Shown one piece after another: positions 34,011-42,862 of a stretch of DNA of 64,000 nt. The position numbers and the translations under genes are program-made. Below the pieces are notes generated by a model. The model saw only the letters and a program-made list of their open reading frames with translations. It was not told the DNA's origin and ran no database searches. The stretch spans positions 1-64,000 of the forward strand of contig JAKFVU010000082.1 in NCBI GenBank assembly GCA_021732025.1. Direction: 5' to 3'. The stretch is from Candidatus Obscuribacterales bacterium (lineage in GTDB: Bacteria; Cyanobacteriota; Vampirovibrionia; Obscuribacterales; Obscuribacteraceae). Numbering within the stretch: the stretch's first letter is position 1; each line of letters opens with the position of its first letter.

Positions 34011-35076
34011 TCCCAGCGCGCAGCAAGTCTTTCAGGTCAATCAAACCAACCGGTCTCATATTGCCGTCAACAATCAGAATATCTGATATCGAGTGCTTCT
34101 CCATCATGCGCAGTGCTTCCACCGCAAGTGAATGGGAGGCAATAGTTTTTGGGCCACCGGTCATGAGGTCGCGGGCTTTTTTATCAAAGACCTGTTCGCG
34201 ATACTTCGAGAGCGAGCGACGTAAGTCACCGTCGGTGATTATCCCTCTTAATTTGCCGTCGTCTTCGCACACGGCTGTAAAGCCAAGTTTTTTCTTGCCA
34301 ATTTCTTCTACAACCATTTCGTGTGTGGCATCTAGTGAAACAATTGGCACGTCAAAGCCATAGCGCATAATGCCTTCAACAGTAATTAGTTTTTGGCCCA
34401 AGTTGCCACCGGGATGGCTTTTGGCAAAGTCTTCGGCTTCTATACCTTTCTCAGACATGAGCACCATAGCTAGTGCATCACCCATTGCCAAAGCAACTGT
34501 TGTGGAGGTCGTAGGGGCAAGATTGAGTGGGCATGCTTCTTTCTCAACAGAAACATCTATGGCAACATCTGAGTACTTGGCTAAAGTTGAAGCCAAGTTG
34601 CCGGTCAAAGCTATTAGTTTCAGACCGAGACGCTTAATTGGTTCGAGCACCAATTTAATTTCTTGTGTCTCGCCTGAGCTAGAAAGGGCAATAACTAGGT
34701 CGCGCTCGTCTAACATGCCAAAATCGCCGTGGCGCAGCTCGGCCGGATGAACGAAAAAGGCTGGAGTGCCAGTAGAGGCAAAGGTTGCGGCGATTTTGCA
34801 GCCAATATGGCCAGACTTACCCATACCCGTAACTACTACTTTGCCGCTACAGCCAAGCAATAGCTCTAAAGCCTTGTCAAAACTAGGACCAAGCCTGCTC
34901 TTAGCCAGTAAAATAGCTTGTGCTTCTTGCTCTAGAACAAGTTGCCCCTGGGCTACAGTAGCTGTGACTGATGCATTTACCGGTGACTGTACCGAGGCAT
35001 CGAAAGTTACTTCACCAGTGGGGTCACCGGTCGGAGGGCAAGTGCTGTTAAACTGGTTTAATGCAGGTTGACTCAT
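34003..35076 (-). CDS. kdsD: D-arabinose-5-phosphate isomerase (KpsF/GutQ family)
   Basis: A 357-residue sugar isomerase with an SIS domain (GMGKSGHIGCK..., HPAELRHGDFGML, SSSGET) and two C-terminal CBS domains. It converts ribulose-5-phosphate to arabinose-5-phosphate, the first step of Kdo synthesis, implying lipopolysaccharide. About 35 extra N-terminal residues, rich in Thr, Pro and Val, precede the usual start; whether they are translated is uncertain. It converges on the MnmC-like gene with an eight-base overlap. Confidence 0.94.
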   Translation of the reverse strand: MSQPALNQFNSTCPPTGDPTGEVTFDASVQSPVNASVTATVAQGQLVLEQEAQAILLAKSRLGPSFDKALELLLGCSGKVVVTGMGKSGHIGCKIAATFASTGTPAFFVHPAELRHGDFGMLDERDLVIALSSSGETQEIKLVLEPIKRLGLKLIALTGNLASTLAKYSDVAIDVSVEKEACPLNLAPTTSTTVALAMGDALAMVLMSEKGIEAEDFAKSHPGGNLGQKLITVEGIMRYGFDVPIVSLDATHEMVVEEIGKKKLGFTAVCEDDGKLRGIITDGDLRRSLSKYREQVFDKKARDLMTGGPKTIASHSLAVEALRMMEKHSISDILIVDGNMRPVGLIDLKDLLRAGII

Positions 35077-35178
35077 CGTAAGTTCCCGAGGTTGACGTTG
35101 TCATTTTAGCGCCTTCTTACAACCTCGAGATTACCAGAAGATAATAAAATAGTACCTGCCAGGAGATTTCAGACCAGA

Positions 35179-37455
35179 GTGCCCCCCAAAATATTCACAC
35201 GCGGCGATAAACTCGAAGACGGCCACTATTCGGTGCTCGAGGAGATTGGCGTGGGTGGCATGGGCGTGGTTTATCACTGCCGCGATGAGCTGCTTTTGCG
35301 CGATGTTGCCATCAAAATGCTTTTGCCCAGTCTAATGGCAGATAAGAAAAATGTAGATGTTTTCAGGGAAGAAGCTAGGCTTGCTGCCCAGCTCGATCAT
35401 CCAAATATCGTCACGGTTTTTGATATCGGCGCCGAACCTCGCAACGGCAGAGAGCACCACTTTGTGGCAATGGAGTATTTGCCAGGTGGCAATTTGGCTG
35501 CCCGCGTCGCGCAGGGGCCTCTGCCATTAGAGCACTGTCTCAATTGGATGAAACAGCTAGCATCAGGGTTGTCTTTCGCTCATAAAAGAGGCGTAGTTCA
35601 TCAAGACGTCAAAGCAGACAATATTTTTATCACCAACGAAGGTGACTTAAAGATCGGAGACTTCGGACTAGCTCGGCTATTAGTCGGGCGGGTCTATCTC
35701 AATTCAGCCACCAAGGGAATGGGCACACCTGCCTATATGTCACCAGAGCTTTGTCGCGGTGAACAGCAAGACCACCGCTCTGATATTTATTCGATGGGCA
35801 TTCTATTCTTTGAAATGTGCACCGGGCAGCTTCCCTTTCGCGCTCAAGGCATGATTGAGATGGCGATGAAGCACACCAATGCACCCGTGCCTTCTGCCAA
35901 ACGACTCAATCCTGAAATTCCAGATGTGCTTGATCGTGTGGTCAAACGCATGATGGCAAAACAGCCAGATGACCGCTATAAATCGATGACTGATGTCTTA
36001 GGTATCGTCGATGATTTGATTTTTGAAATGCGCGTGGCTCGCATGGGCTTGTCACCGCGCTCTTCAGCAAAACGCGAAAACATTGAAGCAGCAGAGCCTA
36101 CTGATGAAGAGCTAGAGGCGAGCCTTGAGCAAGAAAAAGCTCGCTTAAATGCGCAGAAAAATTCTTCTAATACTGTGCAAGTTGAGCCTACGGTGCTACC
36201 ACCAGGTAATCCAACGGGTAAAATTGCAAGCGACCAGGCACCGCAGGCGCCATCAAATAAAAGCACCGATAAACAGTCAGTAAAAAACCGCGATCAGCCG
36301 CTCATAAAAAAAGGTGAGCGCGGCGAAGAAGTTTTCATTACTGGCGTGCCTTCGTTTATTCGCGACACGCCTAGTTCAGCCCCTGCTGCTTCTTCGGCTT
36401 CTTCGCCAGCGGCAAAATCCGATGCTCCTCCGGCTGTCTCAGACAAGCTGGAAGCCAATCAGATAAAAGTAAATCAGAATGAGCCAGCCCTTTGGACTTT
36501 CCCAACCCATGGACCAATAGGCTGGGCTGCTAACCCTGTGATCAGCCGCGACGAAAAAACCATTTATGTTGGTTCTACAGATGGTCGCCTTTACGCCTTA
36601 CAAGCCGAAACTGGTTCAGAGTCTTTCAAATTCGATTCTGACGCGCCGATTTTGACTTCTCCAATTTATTTAGATGGACGCCTGGTGGTGAGTGACAGCG
36701 CAGGCAAAACCCAAGCAATTGACTCTGTTACAGGCTCAGTGATATGGAGCTGGGAGGGACCGGCCCCAGTGCTTGCTAGCCCTGTCATGGCTGGAAATCA
36801 AGTAATTGTTTGCGACCGTACTGGGCAAGTAACAGCCCTAGATATTCGCATGGGGCGACGGCTCTGGCACTTCAGTGCGCTCGATGCCATTGTGGCGGCA
36901 CCGCGGGCCCACGGCGACTCTCTTTACTTTGGTACCCGTGGCGGGCATGTCTATTCAATCGCCGCCCACAGCGGAAAGCTAAATTGGAAGTATGTAGCCG
37001 ATGGTCGCATAGTAAGCACACCAACAGCCTCTGTTGATACTGTCTATGTTGGCACCCAGGGCGGTGTTTGTTTTGCCCTCGAAGCTGAGACCGGACGACT
37101 TATTTGGGAGTATCCCACCTTTAGCCCGATTCTCAAAAGCGGCGTGATCGTCTTCACTTCAGTTATGTTCGCCAGTGAGAATAAGTGGCTTTATTGCTGT
37201 GAGAAATACTCAGGCACCCTCAAATGGAAAGCACCACTGAAAGGTTCTCCCGGTGCCGCCTTAGAAACAATTGGCGCTAGTGTTATAAGTGTCAGCAAGG
37301 ATGGCTGGATGCAAGGCTTTGACACTGCCAATGGCAGCTTGCGTTTTCAACGCTTCTTGCATAAGCAAATAGAAGCACCACCGCTGATTAACAAAGACAA
37401 AGTTTATTTAGGCACCGTGGACGGTGAAGTGTCTTGCTTTAATTTGGTGGTATAA
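35179..37455 (+). CDS. Ser/Thr kinase fused to a PQQ-type beta-propeller, non-RD
   Basis: A 758-residue protein started by GTG. The kinase domain (17-285) has GVGGMG (24-29), Lys46 and DFG (161-163). The catalytic loop reads HQDVKADN (141-148), so Arg of HRD is replaced by Gln. The catalytic Asp143 and Asn148 remain, so it may work without activation-loop control. A Ser/Ala/Pro-rich linker (about 300-430) leads to a C-terminal propeller of about seven blades (IYVGSTDGRLYALQAETG, VYVGTQGGVCFALEAETGR). I see no membrane helix, unlike typical sensor kinases, so the propeller would lie in the cytoplasm. Confidence 0.9.
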   Translation: MPPKIFTRGDKLEDGHYSVLEEIGVGGMGVVYHCRDELLLRDVAIKMLLPSLMADKKNVDVFREEARLAAQLDHPNIVTVFDIGAEPRNGREHHFVAMEYLPGGNLAARVAQGPLPLEHCLNWMKQLASGLSFAHKRGVVHQDVKADNIFITNEGDLKIGDFGLARLLVGRVYLNSATKGMGTPAYMSPELCRGEQQDHRSDIYSMGILFFEMCTGQLPFRAQGMIEMAMKHTNAPVPSAKRLNPEIPDVLDRVVKRMMAKQPDDRYKSMTDVLGIVDDLIFEMRVARMGLSPRSSAKRENIEAAEPTDEELEASLEQEKARLNAQKNSSNTVQVEPTVLPPGNPTGKIASDQAPQAPSNKSTDKQSVKNRDQPLIKKGERGEEVFITGVPSFIRDTPSSAPAASSASSPAAKSDAPPAVSDKLEANQIKVNQNEPALWTFPTHGPIGWAANPVISRDEKTIYVGSTDGRLYALQAETGSESFKFDSDAPILTSPIYLDGRLVVSDSAGKTQAIDSVTGSVIWSWEGPAPVLASPVMAGNQVIVCDRTGQVTALDIRMGRRLWHFSALDAIVAAPRAHGDSLYFGTRGGHVYSIAAHSGKLNWKYVADGRIVSTPTASVDTVYVGTQGGVCFALEAETGRLIWEYPTFSPILKSGVIVFTSVMFASENKWLYCCEKYSGTLKWKAPLKGSPGAALETIGASVISVSKDGWMQGFDTANGSLRFQRFLHKQIEAPPLINKDKVYLGTVDGEVSCFNLVV

Positions 37456-37464
37456 GAGTTTTTT

Positions 37465-37845
37465 TCAGGTTTGCGTTTCTGCCGAGACCCACTTTTTTAT
37501 CATCAGGTCAAGGTCTTCTATTAGTGCTGGCTTCTGCAGAAAATCATCCATACCTACTTCTAAACATTGCGCTCTGATAGCATGGCCAGTGAGGGCAATT
37601 ATAGGCACAGGCTTCCTATTCTCTCTCAGCTCTGCTGCTCTTATCAGCTTAGTTGCTTCCCGCCCATCAATGCCAGGAAGACCGATGTCCATAAAAATAA
37701 GGATGACATTTTCAGTGGGATGTTCCACCACTTTCTCGCCCGTATTCAAAACCTCACAATCATAGCCAAGGTGCTTTATAGACAGTTTGCCTACCATCTG
37801 TAGGGTGGGGTCATCTTCGACAAACAATATTATTCCGCGGGGCAT
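37465..37845 (-). CDS. single-domain response regulator (CheY-like)
   Basis: A 126-residue receiver domain with the complete phosphorylation site: Asp11/Asp12 in FVEDDP, phosphoacceptor Asp53 in FMDIGLPG, Thr86 in ALTGH and Lys105 in QKP. It has no output domain. Its start lies inside the end of the histidine kinase gene (16-base overlap), so the two are translated together and are almost certainly partners. It may act as a phosphate relay or a protein-binding switch. Confidence 0.93.
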   Translation of the reverse strand: MPRGIILFVEDDPTLQMVGKLSIKHLGYDCEVLNTGEKVVEHPTENVILIFMDIGLPGIDGREATKLIRAAELRENRKPVPIIALTGHAIRAQCLEVGMDDFLQKPALIEDLDLMIKKWVSAETQT

Positions 37846-39479
37846 TGCATTTCTCTAAAAGGGATACAGCACCAGAAAGTTGAACCTTTGCCAGCCTCGC
37901 TGTAGAAGCCAATTTCGCCATTCATGAGTTCGGTCAGAGTTCGACAAATGTGCAGTCCCAGCCCGGTGCCGCCATAAATTCGGGCGGTTGAATCTTCAGC
38001 TTGTACAAATGGTTCGAATAAATCTGCCTTGTGCGCATCGTTAATCCCAACACCAGTATCGACGATTGATAATTTGAGAGTAGTGACATCGCTAGTTTGT
38101 TGAGTGACCTCAACAGATATTTTGATGCTGCCTTCTGCTGTAAATTTTATGGCATTTGAGAGAAGATTTTGCAAAATTTGCCGCACTCTCAGTTCATCTC
38201 CGCAAACTTGTTCGGGTACGCTTGCTTCAACCGTGTGTGAAATTGCAATATTTTTCTTGTCTGTCTCCGCCTTCGCTAGCTGCGTAAGATCGGCTATCAG
38301 CGCCCGTATCGAAAATCTGCGGTTTTCAATTCTCAGTGCTCCAGCCTGTAGCTTAGATGCATCCAAAAGATCGTTAAGAATCTGCAATAGCCGCTTGCAA
38401 GATTCTAGAGCAAGTTTTGAAAGTTCACGCATCTCATCGTCTTTGGCTTGAACACTCATTAGTTCAACGACACCAATGACTCCTGCCATAGGGGTGCGCA
38501 CTTCGTGACTCATCGTAGATAGAAAACGTGATTTAGTCTCTAGGGCTTGTTCGGCAAAATCTTTAACAGCAAGCAGCTCAATGGTGCGCTCTTCAACTTT
38601 TTTCTCCAGCGCAGCTGACTGATCAATCTCGGGCTGAATATTGGTGTTAATTCCCACCCAGCGAACTACCAGACCTTCTTCGTTGCGAATTGGGTGAGCG
38701 CGAGTCAGGAACCACTGAAATTCTCCGTTAGCTGCCTTGAGGGGAAATTTCATTTCAAACGGTGTGCCGGTTCTAAGAGCCTCACTCCATTTTTCTTTTA
38801 TCTTCGGCAAAAGAACTGGATCGTGAACTGATTCCCAATCAAAGCCCTGCATTTGCCCTGGTGTGCTGCCAGTGTATTCGTACCACCGCTCGTTGTAGAA
38901 CTCAATATAACCGTCTCCTCTGGCTGTCCAAGCTGGTTGAGGGAGGAGGCCAAAGAGTTCGCGAAAATATGCTTCCGCCTCTTGCGCTTTCACCGTGGCG
39001 GTTAGCAATTCTGCTGTGCGTTCGTCAACCTGAGTTTCTAATGAGTCTTTTGCTTTTTGCAGCTGTTCTGTTAACTGCTGCAATTTTTGGTTAGCAATCT
39101 CAAGGTCTTTCGGGCTTCGCAGTTGCAGCGCTAGCGGAATTAGAGGAAACAACAGGCCGGCAGTGACCAGTGAAACTGCTGCGGTTAACAGGTCTAAACC
39201 AGCTTCCACCCAATAAACTGGTTGGTATAGTGTGAGCACTTTGGCGATGTGAGTCAGGCCGCAAGAGAGAATGAAAGCAGCAAAGAGCTTGAACATATAG
39301 GCATATGGCAAGTCTCGGCGTTTACCAATGAAGTAGCGCAAAGCTATGGGGATGAGAAAATAGGCTAAGGCTATGCCCAGATTGCCTATGACGAATGCGA
39401 ACAGCAGTGGTCCATCCCACCGCAGGCAAACTCCATGGGGCATAAAGCCAGCAGTCATCCAGCTCCAGATATCGGGCAC
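37830..39479 (-). CDS. histidine kinase with ethylene-receptor-like membrane sensor
   Basis: A 549-residue kinase started by GTG. Three membrane helices (about 24-50, 58-83, 92-119) form a domain that aligns with the ETR1 ethylene-binding domain. Its AYFLIP (39-44) corresponds to the AYFSIP segment with Tyr32 and Pro36, and Cys73-x3-His77 matches the copper ligands Cys65 and His69. The Asp25 position is Asn33 here. A coiled coil, a PAS domain (about 170-285), HisKA with His325 and an HATPase (N-box 437-446, DTGVGI, GGTGLGL) follow. Inference: copper-dependent sensing of ethylene or a similar small molecule. It is coupled to the CheY-like gene. Confidence 0.9.
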   Translation of the reverse strand: MPDIWSWMTAGFMPHGVCLRWDGPLLFAFVIGNLGIALAYFLIPIALRYFIGKRRDLPYAYMFKLFAAFILSCGLTHIAKVLTLYQPVYWVEAGLDLLTAAVSLVTAGLLFPLIPLALQLRSPKDLEIANQKLQQLTEQLQKAKDSLETQVDERTAELLTATVKAQEAEAYFRELFGLLPQPAWTARGDGYIEFYNERWYEYTGSTPGQMQGFDWESVHDPVLLPKIKEKWSEALRTGTPFEMKFPLKAANGEFQWFLTRAHPIRNEEGLVVRWVGINTNIQPEIDQSAALEKKVEERTIELLAVKDFAEQALETKSRFLSTMSHEVRTPMAGVIGVVELMSVQAKDDEMRELSKLALESCKRLLQILNDLLDASKLQAGALRIENRRFSIRALIADLTQLAKAETDKKNIAISHTVEASVPEQVCGDELRVRQILQNLLSNAIKFTAEGSIKISVEVTQQTSDVTTLKLSIVDTGVGINDAHKADLFEPFVQAEDSTARIYGGTGLGLHICRTLTELMNGEIGFYSEAGKGSTFWCCIPFREMQCPAE

Positions 39480-39603
39480 GGTTAGGTAAGCCTCTTACTC
39501 TGCAATGGAGCAATTTTATAGTATTAGTGACAAGGGTGTAGTAGTTTTACCAAATCTCTCAAAATGCCAGCACCTTGGTCTTTCAGATGTTTGGCCTGGA
39601 ATG

Positions 39604-40221
39604 CTAGTTCTCAAGTTTGCAATAGCAATATAGAAATTGCTGGGTTGTACCAAAGGGAGTAACGTGCAATTCTGTGGCGCTTTCTACTAAGCGAAAACGT
39701 GTTCCGAACTGGTCGTGTAGAGAGTCTGCATCATAGCGCATGGTGGTTAGGCCGCTGCATTTTTCTGGCCCCTGGGGTCCAAAAGTGGCGACAATTACAT
39801 GACCACCAGACTTTACGGCTTTTGATACTTGGAGCACATAGTTGATACGTTGCTCTTCAGAAGTAAGAAAATGAAAAACAGCTCGATCATGCCAAACATC
39901 GAAAAATTTACTAGGTAATTCGGCACTTGAAATGTTCGCTGCTAACCAGTTTACTTTTGCCGCTTTCTCGCCAAGTCTGATTCTGCAAACATCAAGGGCT
40001 TTTTCCGAAATGTCTAAGACACAAATATTTCTGTAGCCATCATCAATTAGATCGTCTACAAGGCTCGATTCCCCGCCGCCCACATCAATAATTTGTGCTT
40101 CTCTATTGGTTTCAGCATTTTGAATCAGCTGTAGTGACTTCACTAAGTGAGGCTGGTACCAACTTACGGCGTCCGCATTCTTTGATTCGTAGACACTTTC
40201 CCAATGCTGCTTTTCGTCCAC
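39604..40221 (-). CDS. class I SAM-dependent methyltransferase
   Basis: A 205-residue soluble methyltransferase from a GTG with AAGGA six bases upstream. Motif I is QIIDVGGGESSLVDDL (about 43-58), the acidic SAM-ribose contact is in VLDISEKAL, and post-motif residues include WHDRAVFHFL. This subgroup (WESVYESK...SWYQ at the N-terminus) often stands beside metal or metalloid genes. Here it diverges from an ArsR-type regulator, with a palindrome between, so it may be controlled by that regulator. The substrate is unknown; a thiol, metalloid or small molecule is possible. Confidence 0.88.
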   Translation of the reverse strand: MDEKQHWESVYESKNADAVSWYQPHLVKSLQLIQNAETNREAQIIDVGGGESSLVDDLIDDGYRNICVLDISEKALDVCRIRLGEKAAKVNWLAANISSAELPSKFFDVWHDRAVFHFLTSEEQRINYVLQVSKAVKSGGHVIVATFGPQGPEKCSGLTTMRYDADSLHDQFGTRFRLVESATELHVTPFGTTQQFLYCYCKLEN

Positions 40222-40302
40222 GGTTATTCCTTCTCTTCTTTCCTTCTGCCAATTACTTGTCTGCTCGACGCAATTTTAAGCCAGATAAAATAATCTATAC
40301 AA

Positions 40303-40318
40303 CTATTTCACAAAATAG
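40303..40318. promoter_or_regulatory. candidate ArsR-family operator
   Basis: A perfect CTATTT-CACA-AAATAG palindrome sits between the divergent methyltransferase and ArsR-type genes, 23 bases before the ArsR start. Partial repeats of ATAGTGTA follow at once (40314-40331). Size and AT-richness fit ArsR/SmtB operators, and its position would repress both genes. No binding evidence is available. Confidence 0.55.
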
Positions 40319-40340
40319 TGTAATAGTGTAATGTGGAAGT

Positions 40341-40730
40341 ATGAAATCTCAGTATAGTCACATAAAAGTAGCTACAACTTGCTGCCCTGTGCATCTCACA
40401 ATGCCAGAGCAGCAGCCTATTAGTGCTAGCCAGGCCTCAGCTCTGGAAGACTTATTCAAGGTCCTGGCAAGCGATACAAGGCTTAGGCTTTTGCATACAT
40501 TGTCGCGTGTAGAAGAAATGTGTGTGTGCGACCTAGCCGCGGCCATTGAGATGACTCCACAGGCAATTTCAAACCAATTGCAGAGGCTTGCCGATAGAGG
40601 GATTGTTGCCACACGACGTAGCGGCAATATGATCTACTACAGAATCGTAGACCAGTGTGTGATCGGGCTTTTGCAAAAAGCGATGTGTCTGTTAGACGAT
40701 AGCGACCAGCAAGGTAAAAACCAAAAATAG
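40341..40730 (+). CDS. ArsR/SmtB-family metal-responsive repressor
   Basis: A 129-residue winged-helix repressor. The core FKVLASDTRLRLLHTLS is followed by MCVCDLAAAIEMTPQAISNQ, where the CVC pair in the alpha-3 helix is the ELCVCDL-type metal site (CadC/ArsR). A Cys14-Cys15 pair at the N-terminus could supply extra thiolates, as in CadC. It probably derepresses in response to a soft metal such as Cd, Pb, Zn or As(III). The only nearby target is the divergent methyltransferase; no efflux pump is adjacent. Confidence 0.9.
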   Translation: MKSQYSHIKVATTCCPVHLTMPEQQPISASQASALEDLFKVLASDTRLRLLHTLSRVEEMCVCDLAAAIEMTPQAISNQLQRLADRGIVATRRSGNMIYYRIVDQCVIGLLQKAMCLLDDSDQQGKNQK

Positions 40731-40750
40731 CCTTAAACCAACAAGCAATA

Positions 40751-41791
40751 TTAGTCTTGTTGCACTGCCACTGGTGCCACTTGAGGCGTGAGTTCAATTC
40801 CAAGTTCTTTGAGCTTCTGCCTTATTTTAGGCATGGCTGCAATTGCAGCTTCTTCGCCTGCTTTGATGCCTCGCACGGCGTCAGAGCGGCGAGTTGATAT
40901 AAGACCTATTCCGGCCGTATTTGGATGAATAGTAACGTCTGCCAAGGCTCCTTGGGGCTCATCGATGTCAAATAAAGCCCATGAAACTAGACGTTTAGTC
41001 ATGCTTCCTGGTTTTTTGAATGTCTTCAGTGGCACCGGCTCAAAAGGCTCGTCAATATTAACGGCTATAACAAAATCTGCGCCCATGTCGCGGCATTGCT
41101 TCACAGGCAAATTGCACGAAACGCCGCCATCACAAAACAGCATGCCATCTATCTCAACTGGCTTGCGCAGGGCGGGAACAGCACAGCTTGCTTGCATGGC
41201 ATAACCCAAGTGCCCTTTGCGAATCATATAGGGTCTGCCATCGACCACGTTTAGGGCAATGGCAGCAAAGGGAATTTTCATGTTCTCGATCAAGACATCA
41301 TCAGTGGTGAGCTTGCCCACTAAATATTTGCGAAATTTGTCGCCACCATATAGGCCATCATATTTGTTGTGGCTGAAAGGTCTGAGTAATAGAAAAACTG
41401 GGGCAACAAGGAGTCTAAAAGCTAGTGGCACGGCCATAAAATTACGCATCACTTCGCCGCTTTTGAATTCGTCTTCCATTTGCGTGGCCGTGGCCCCAAG
41501 ACAGTAGAAACCACCTATGACAGAGCCAATACTGGTGCCTGTAACATAGTCGAAATGAAGGCCTTCTTTCTCTAAGATTTTTAGAACACCCACTTCGGCA
41601 GCACCACGAGCGCCACCGCCTCCTAAGGCCAATCCTAGTTTTGGTTTGCCGCTAATAGTTGGCCGCCGAAACATTTTCGCTTCGGTGCGATCACCAGACT
41701 GTGTTTCAACGATTTCGCCGTTGCTAGCTAGAGCTACTGGGAGCTGGAACCAGAGAAGAGAAAGAAGTGCTAGTGCGGGCAATTTGCTCAT
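40751..41791 (-). CDS. patatin-like phospholipase (RssA/NTE type)
   Basis: A 346-residue serine lipid hydrolase. The start is set at ATG 41791, giving a signal peptide or anchor (MSKLPALALLSLLWFQLPVALA); a longer frame to 41857 would start inside the terminator stem at 41837-41872. The catalytic dyad is visible: oxyanion GGGGARG (57-63), nucleophile GTSIG (Ser87) and Asp221 in FCDGG. It hydrolyses phospholipids or lysophospholipids at the envelope. Regulation by its own promoter is likely, since a terminator separates it from the hydroxylase gene. Confidence 0.9.
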   Translation of the reverse strand: MSKLPALALLSLLWFQLPVALASNGEIVETQSGDRTEAKMFRRPTISGKPKLGLALGGGGARGAAEVGVLKILEKEGLHFDYVTGTSIGSVIGGFYCLGATATQMEDEFKSGEVMRNFMAVPLAFRLLVAPVFLLLRPFSHNKYDGLYGGDKFRKYLVGKLTTDDVLIENMKIPFAAIALNVVDGRPYMIRKGHLGYAMQASCAVPALRKPVEIDGMLFCDGGVSCNLPVKQCRDMGADFVIAVNIDEPFEPVPLKTFKKPGSMTKRLVSWALFDIDEPQGALADVTIHPNTAGIGLISTRRSDAVRGIKAGEEAAIAAMPKIRQKLKELGIELTPQVAPVAVQQD

Positions 41792-41836
41792 TGGCTGAAA
41801 CCGCGAGGGAAGCACTAGTGTAACGTATTGACTGCA

Positions 41837-41872
41837 AGAAAAAAAAGCTCCGGGCAATTGCCCAGAGCTTTT
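41837..41872 (-). terminator. intrinsic terminator of the hydroxylase gene
   Basis: AAAAGCTC (41843-41850), GGGCAATTGCCC (41852-41863) and GAGCTTTT (41865-41872) form a long stem with a single A-C mismatch. On the minus strand it is followed by a run of eight or more T. It lies 24 bases after the stop of the gene at 41896-42561. Confidence 0.88.
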
Positions 41873-41895
41873 AATGGTTTTGGTTTGTCCGCTAG

Positions 41896-42561
41896 TTAGC
41901 TACGGAGGCTAGCAAGCTGCTTCTCTTGTTTCGCTTGTTTCTCTTGCTTCTCTAGAGCTGCAGCTTCTTTGAGAGAAGCTAGTTCAGCTGGCTTGAGAGG
42001 AAGCAAGTCATGTTCGTACATTTCTAGCAATTCAGATTTGTTTGCGCGGACATTGGTTCCTGTCACATAGTCAGCAAACGGGAAAACGACATTGTAGTTT
42101 TTGTTTGGATAGACATGGTGCAAATAGTGGTGACGTGCCAAGAACTTATAGGCAGGCCATTTACTGAAACCACGTTGTTCAGGCTTGTGCATCTCCAAGT
42201 GAATCTTATTCCAGATCCAGTGGTGCATCACTACAACGAAAGCGAATATCAAAGCGCCTGGAACCGATACCAAACTAATCAACAAGATTAGGGGCAAAGT
42301 CTTGATTGGTGCTTTGTGAACGGTGAGACGAATTTCTTTGTCTTCGCCTGGAGCGACCGGCTCATCAGTAAAAATCTTAGAGTAGTGTGCATGGTGAACG
42401 ATGGCGTGAGCTTCATAAACACGCTTGAAACTAGAGGTGTATTTGCTCAAGAAATTCTTTTGGTGCATTAAGCGAGCATGTACTTGATGCTCGATAAATG
42501 AAACGGTGGCGCATGCGCCTAAAAACCAGCCGATGTTCTGCAGTACTGTTTGGATGAACAT
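41896..42561 (-). CDS. fatty-acid-hydroxylase/sterol-desaturase superfamily protein
   Basis: A 221-residue membrane protein from ATG 42561 (GAGGTAAC just upstream); longer starts to 42600 lack support. His-rich di-iron motifs are arranged as in the family: HQVHARLMH near the first helix, HAIVHHAHY, HHWIWNKIHLEMH and HHYLHH. Two or three hydrophobic segments are visible. It should hydroxylate or desaturate a lipid using O2. The C-terminus is a Lys/Gln/Glu coiled tail. It has its own terminator and a promoter-like palindrome upstream. Confidence 0.85.
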   Translation of the reverse strand: MFIQTVLQNIGWFLGACATVSFIEHQVHARLMHQKNFLSKYTSSFKRVYEAHAIVHHAHYSKIFTDEPVAPGEDKEIRLTVHKAPIKTLPLILLISLVSVPGALIFAFVVVMHHWIWNKIHLEMHKPEQRGFSKWPAYKFLARHHYLHHVYPNKNYNVVFPFADYVTGTNVRANKSELLEMYEHDLLPLKPAELASLKEAAALEKQEKQAKQEKQLASLRS

Positions 42562-42862
42562 TGTTACCTCATCGGGGCCATTTAAATTTTGACAACCCAT
42601 AGAATGAACCCATTCAGCGATATTTTCAAGTGCTGAGTTATGGTGAAAATTATTATTGACTTCTATGCCTAAGCAGTCAATAAATTAATAATTAGCCTTG
42701 TTCGTAGGTCAATACCCCATAGGGCTTGAGTCTCAGGCGATTAATCAAATTGCGGCAGGTCGAAGGGTGCGTCAACCTTTACCAAAACACAAGCGGTTTT
42801 GATGAGCAAATTCTTCTATTTACCGGTAAGAACTGTTACGTTTTTTTAGCACCACCGACAAG
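42562..42862. other. intergenic region upstream of the hydroxylase gene
   Basis: No gene is supported in this AT-rich gap. It holds the promoter-plus-palindrome at 42652-42683 (listed separately) and the end of the prenyltransferase transcript. I see no clear terminator for the prenyltransferase gene at 42863. Confidence 0.5.
42652..42683 (-). promoter_or_regulatory. sigma70-like promoter overlapped by a palindrome
   Basis: Reading the minus strand, TTGACT (42680-42675), 17 bases and AATAAT (42657-42652) form a good -35/-10 pair about 90 bases before the hydroxylase start. The same stretch is a perfect inverted repeat: TTATTGACT (42653-42661) and AGTCAATAA (42675-42683) with 13 bases between. 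A dimeric regulator bound here would cover both promoter elements. Confidence 0.6.

Noticed and set aside
41792-41857. longer N-terminus for the patatin-like protein
   Set aside because: The extra codons come from the terminator stem of the upstream gene, and the ATG at 41791 gives a clean signal peptide.
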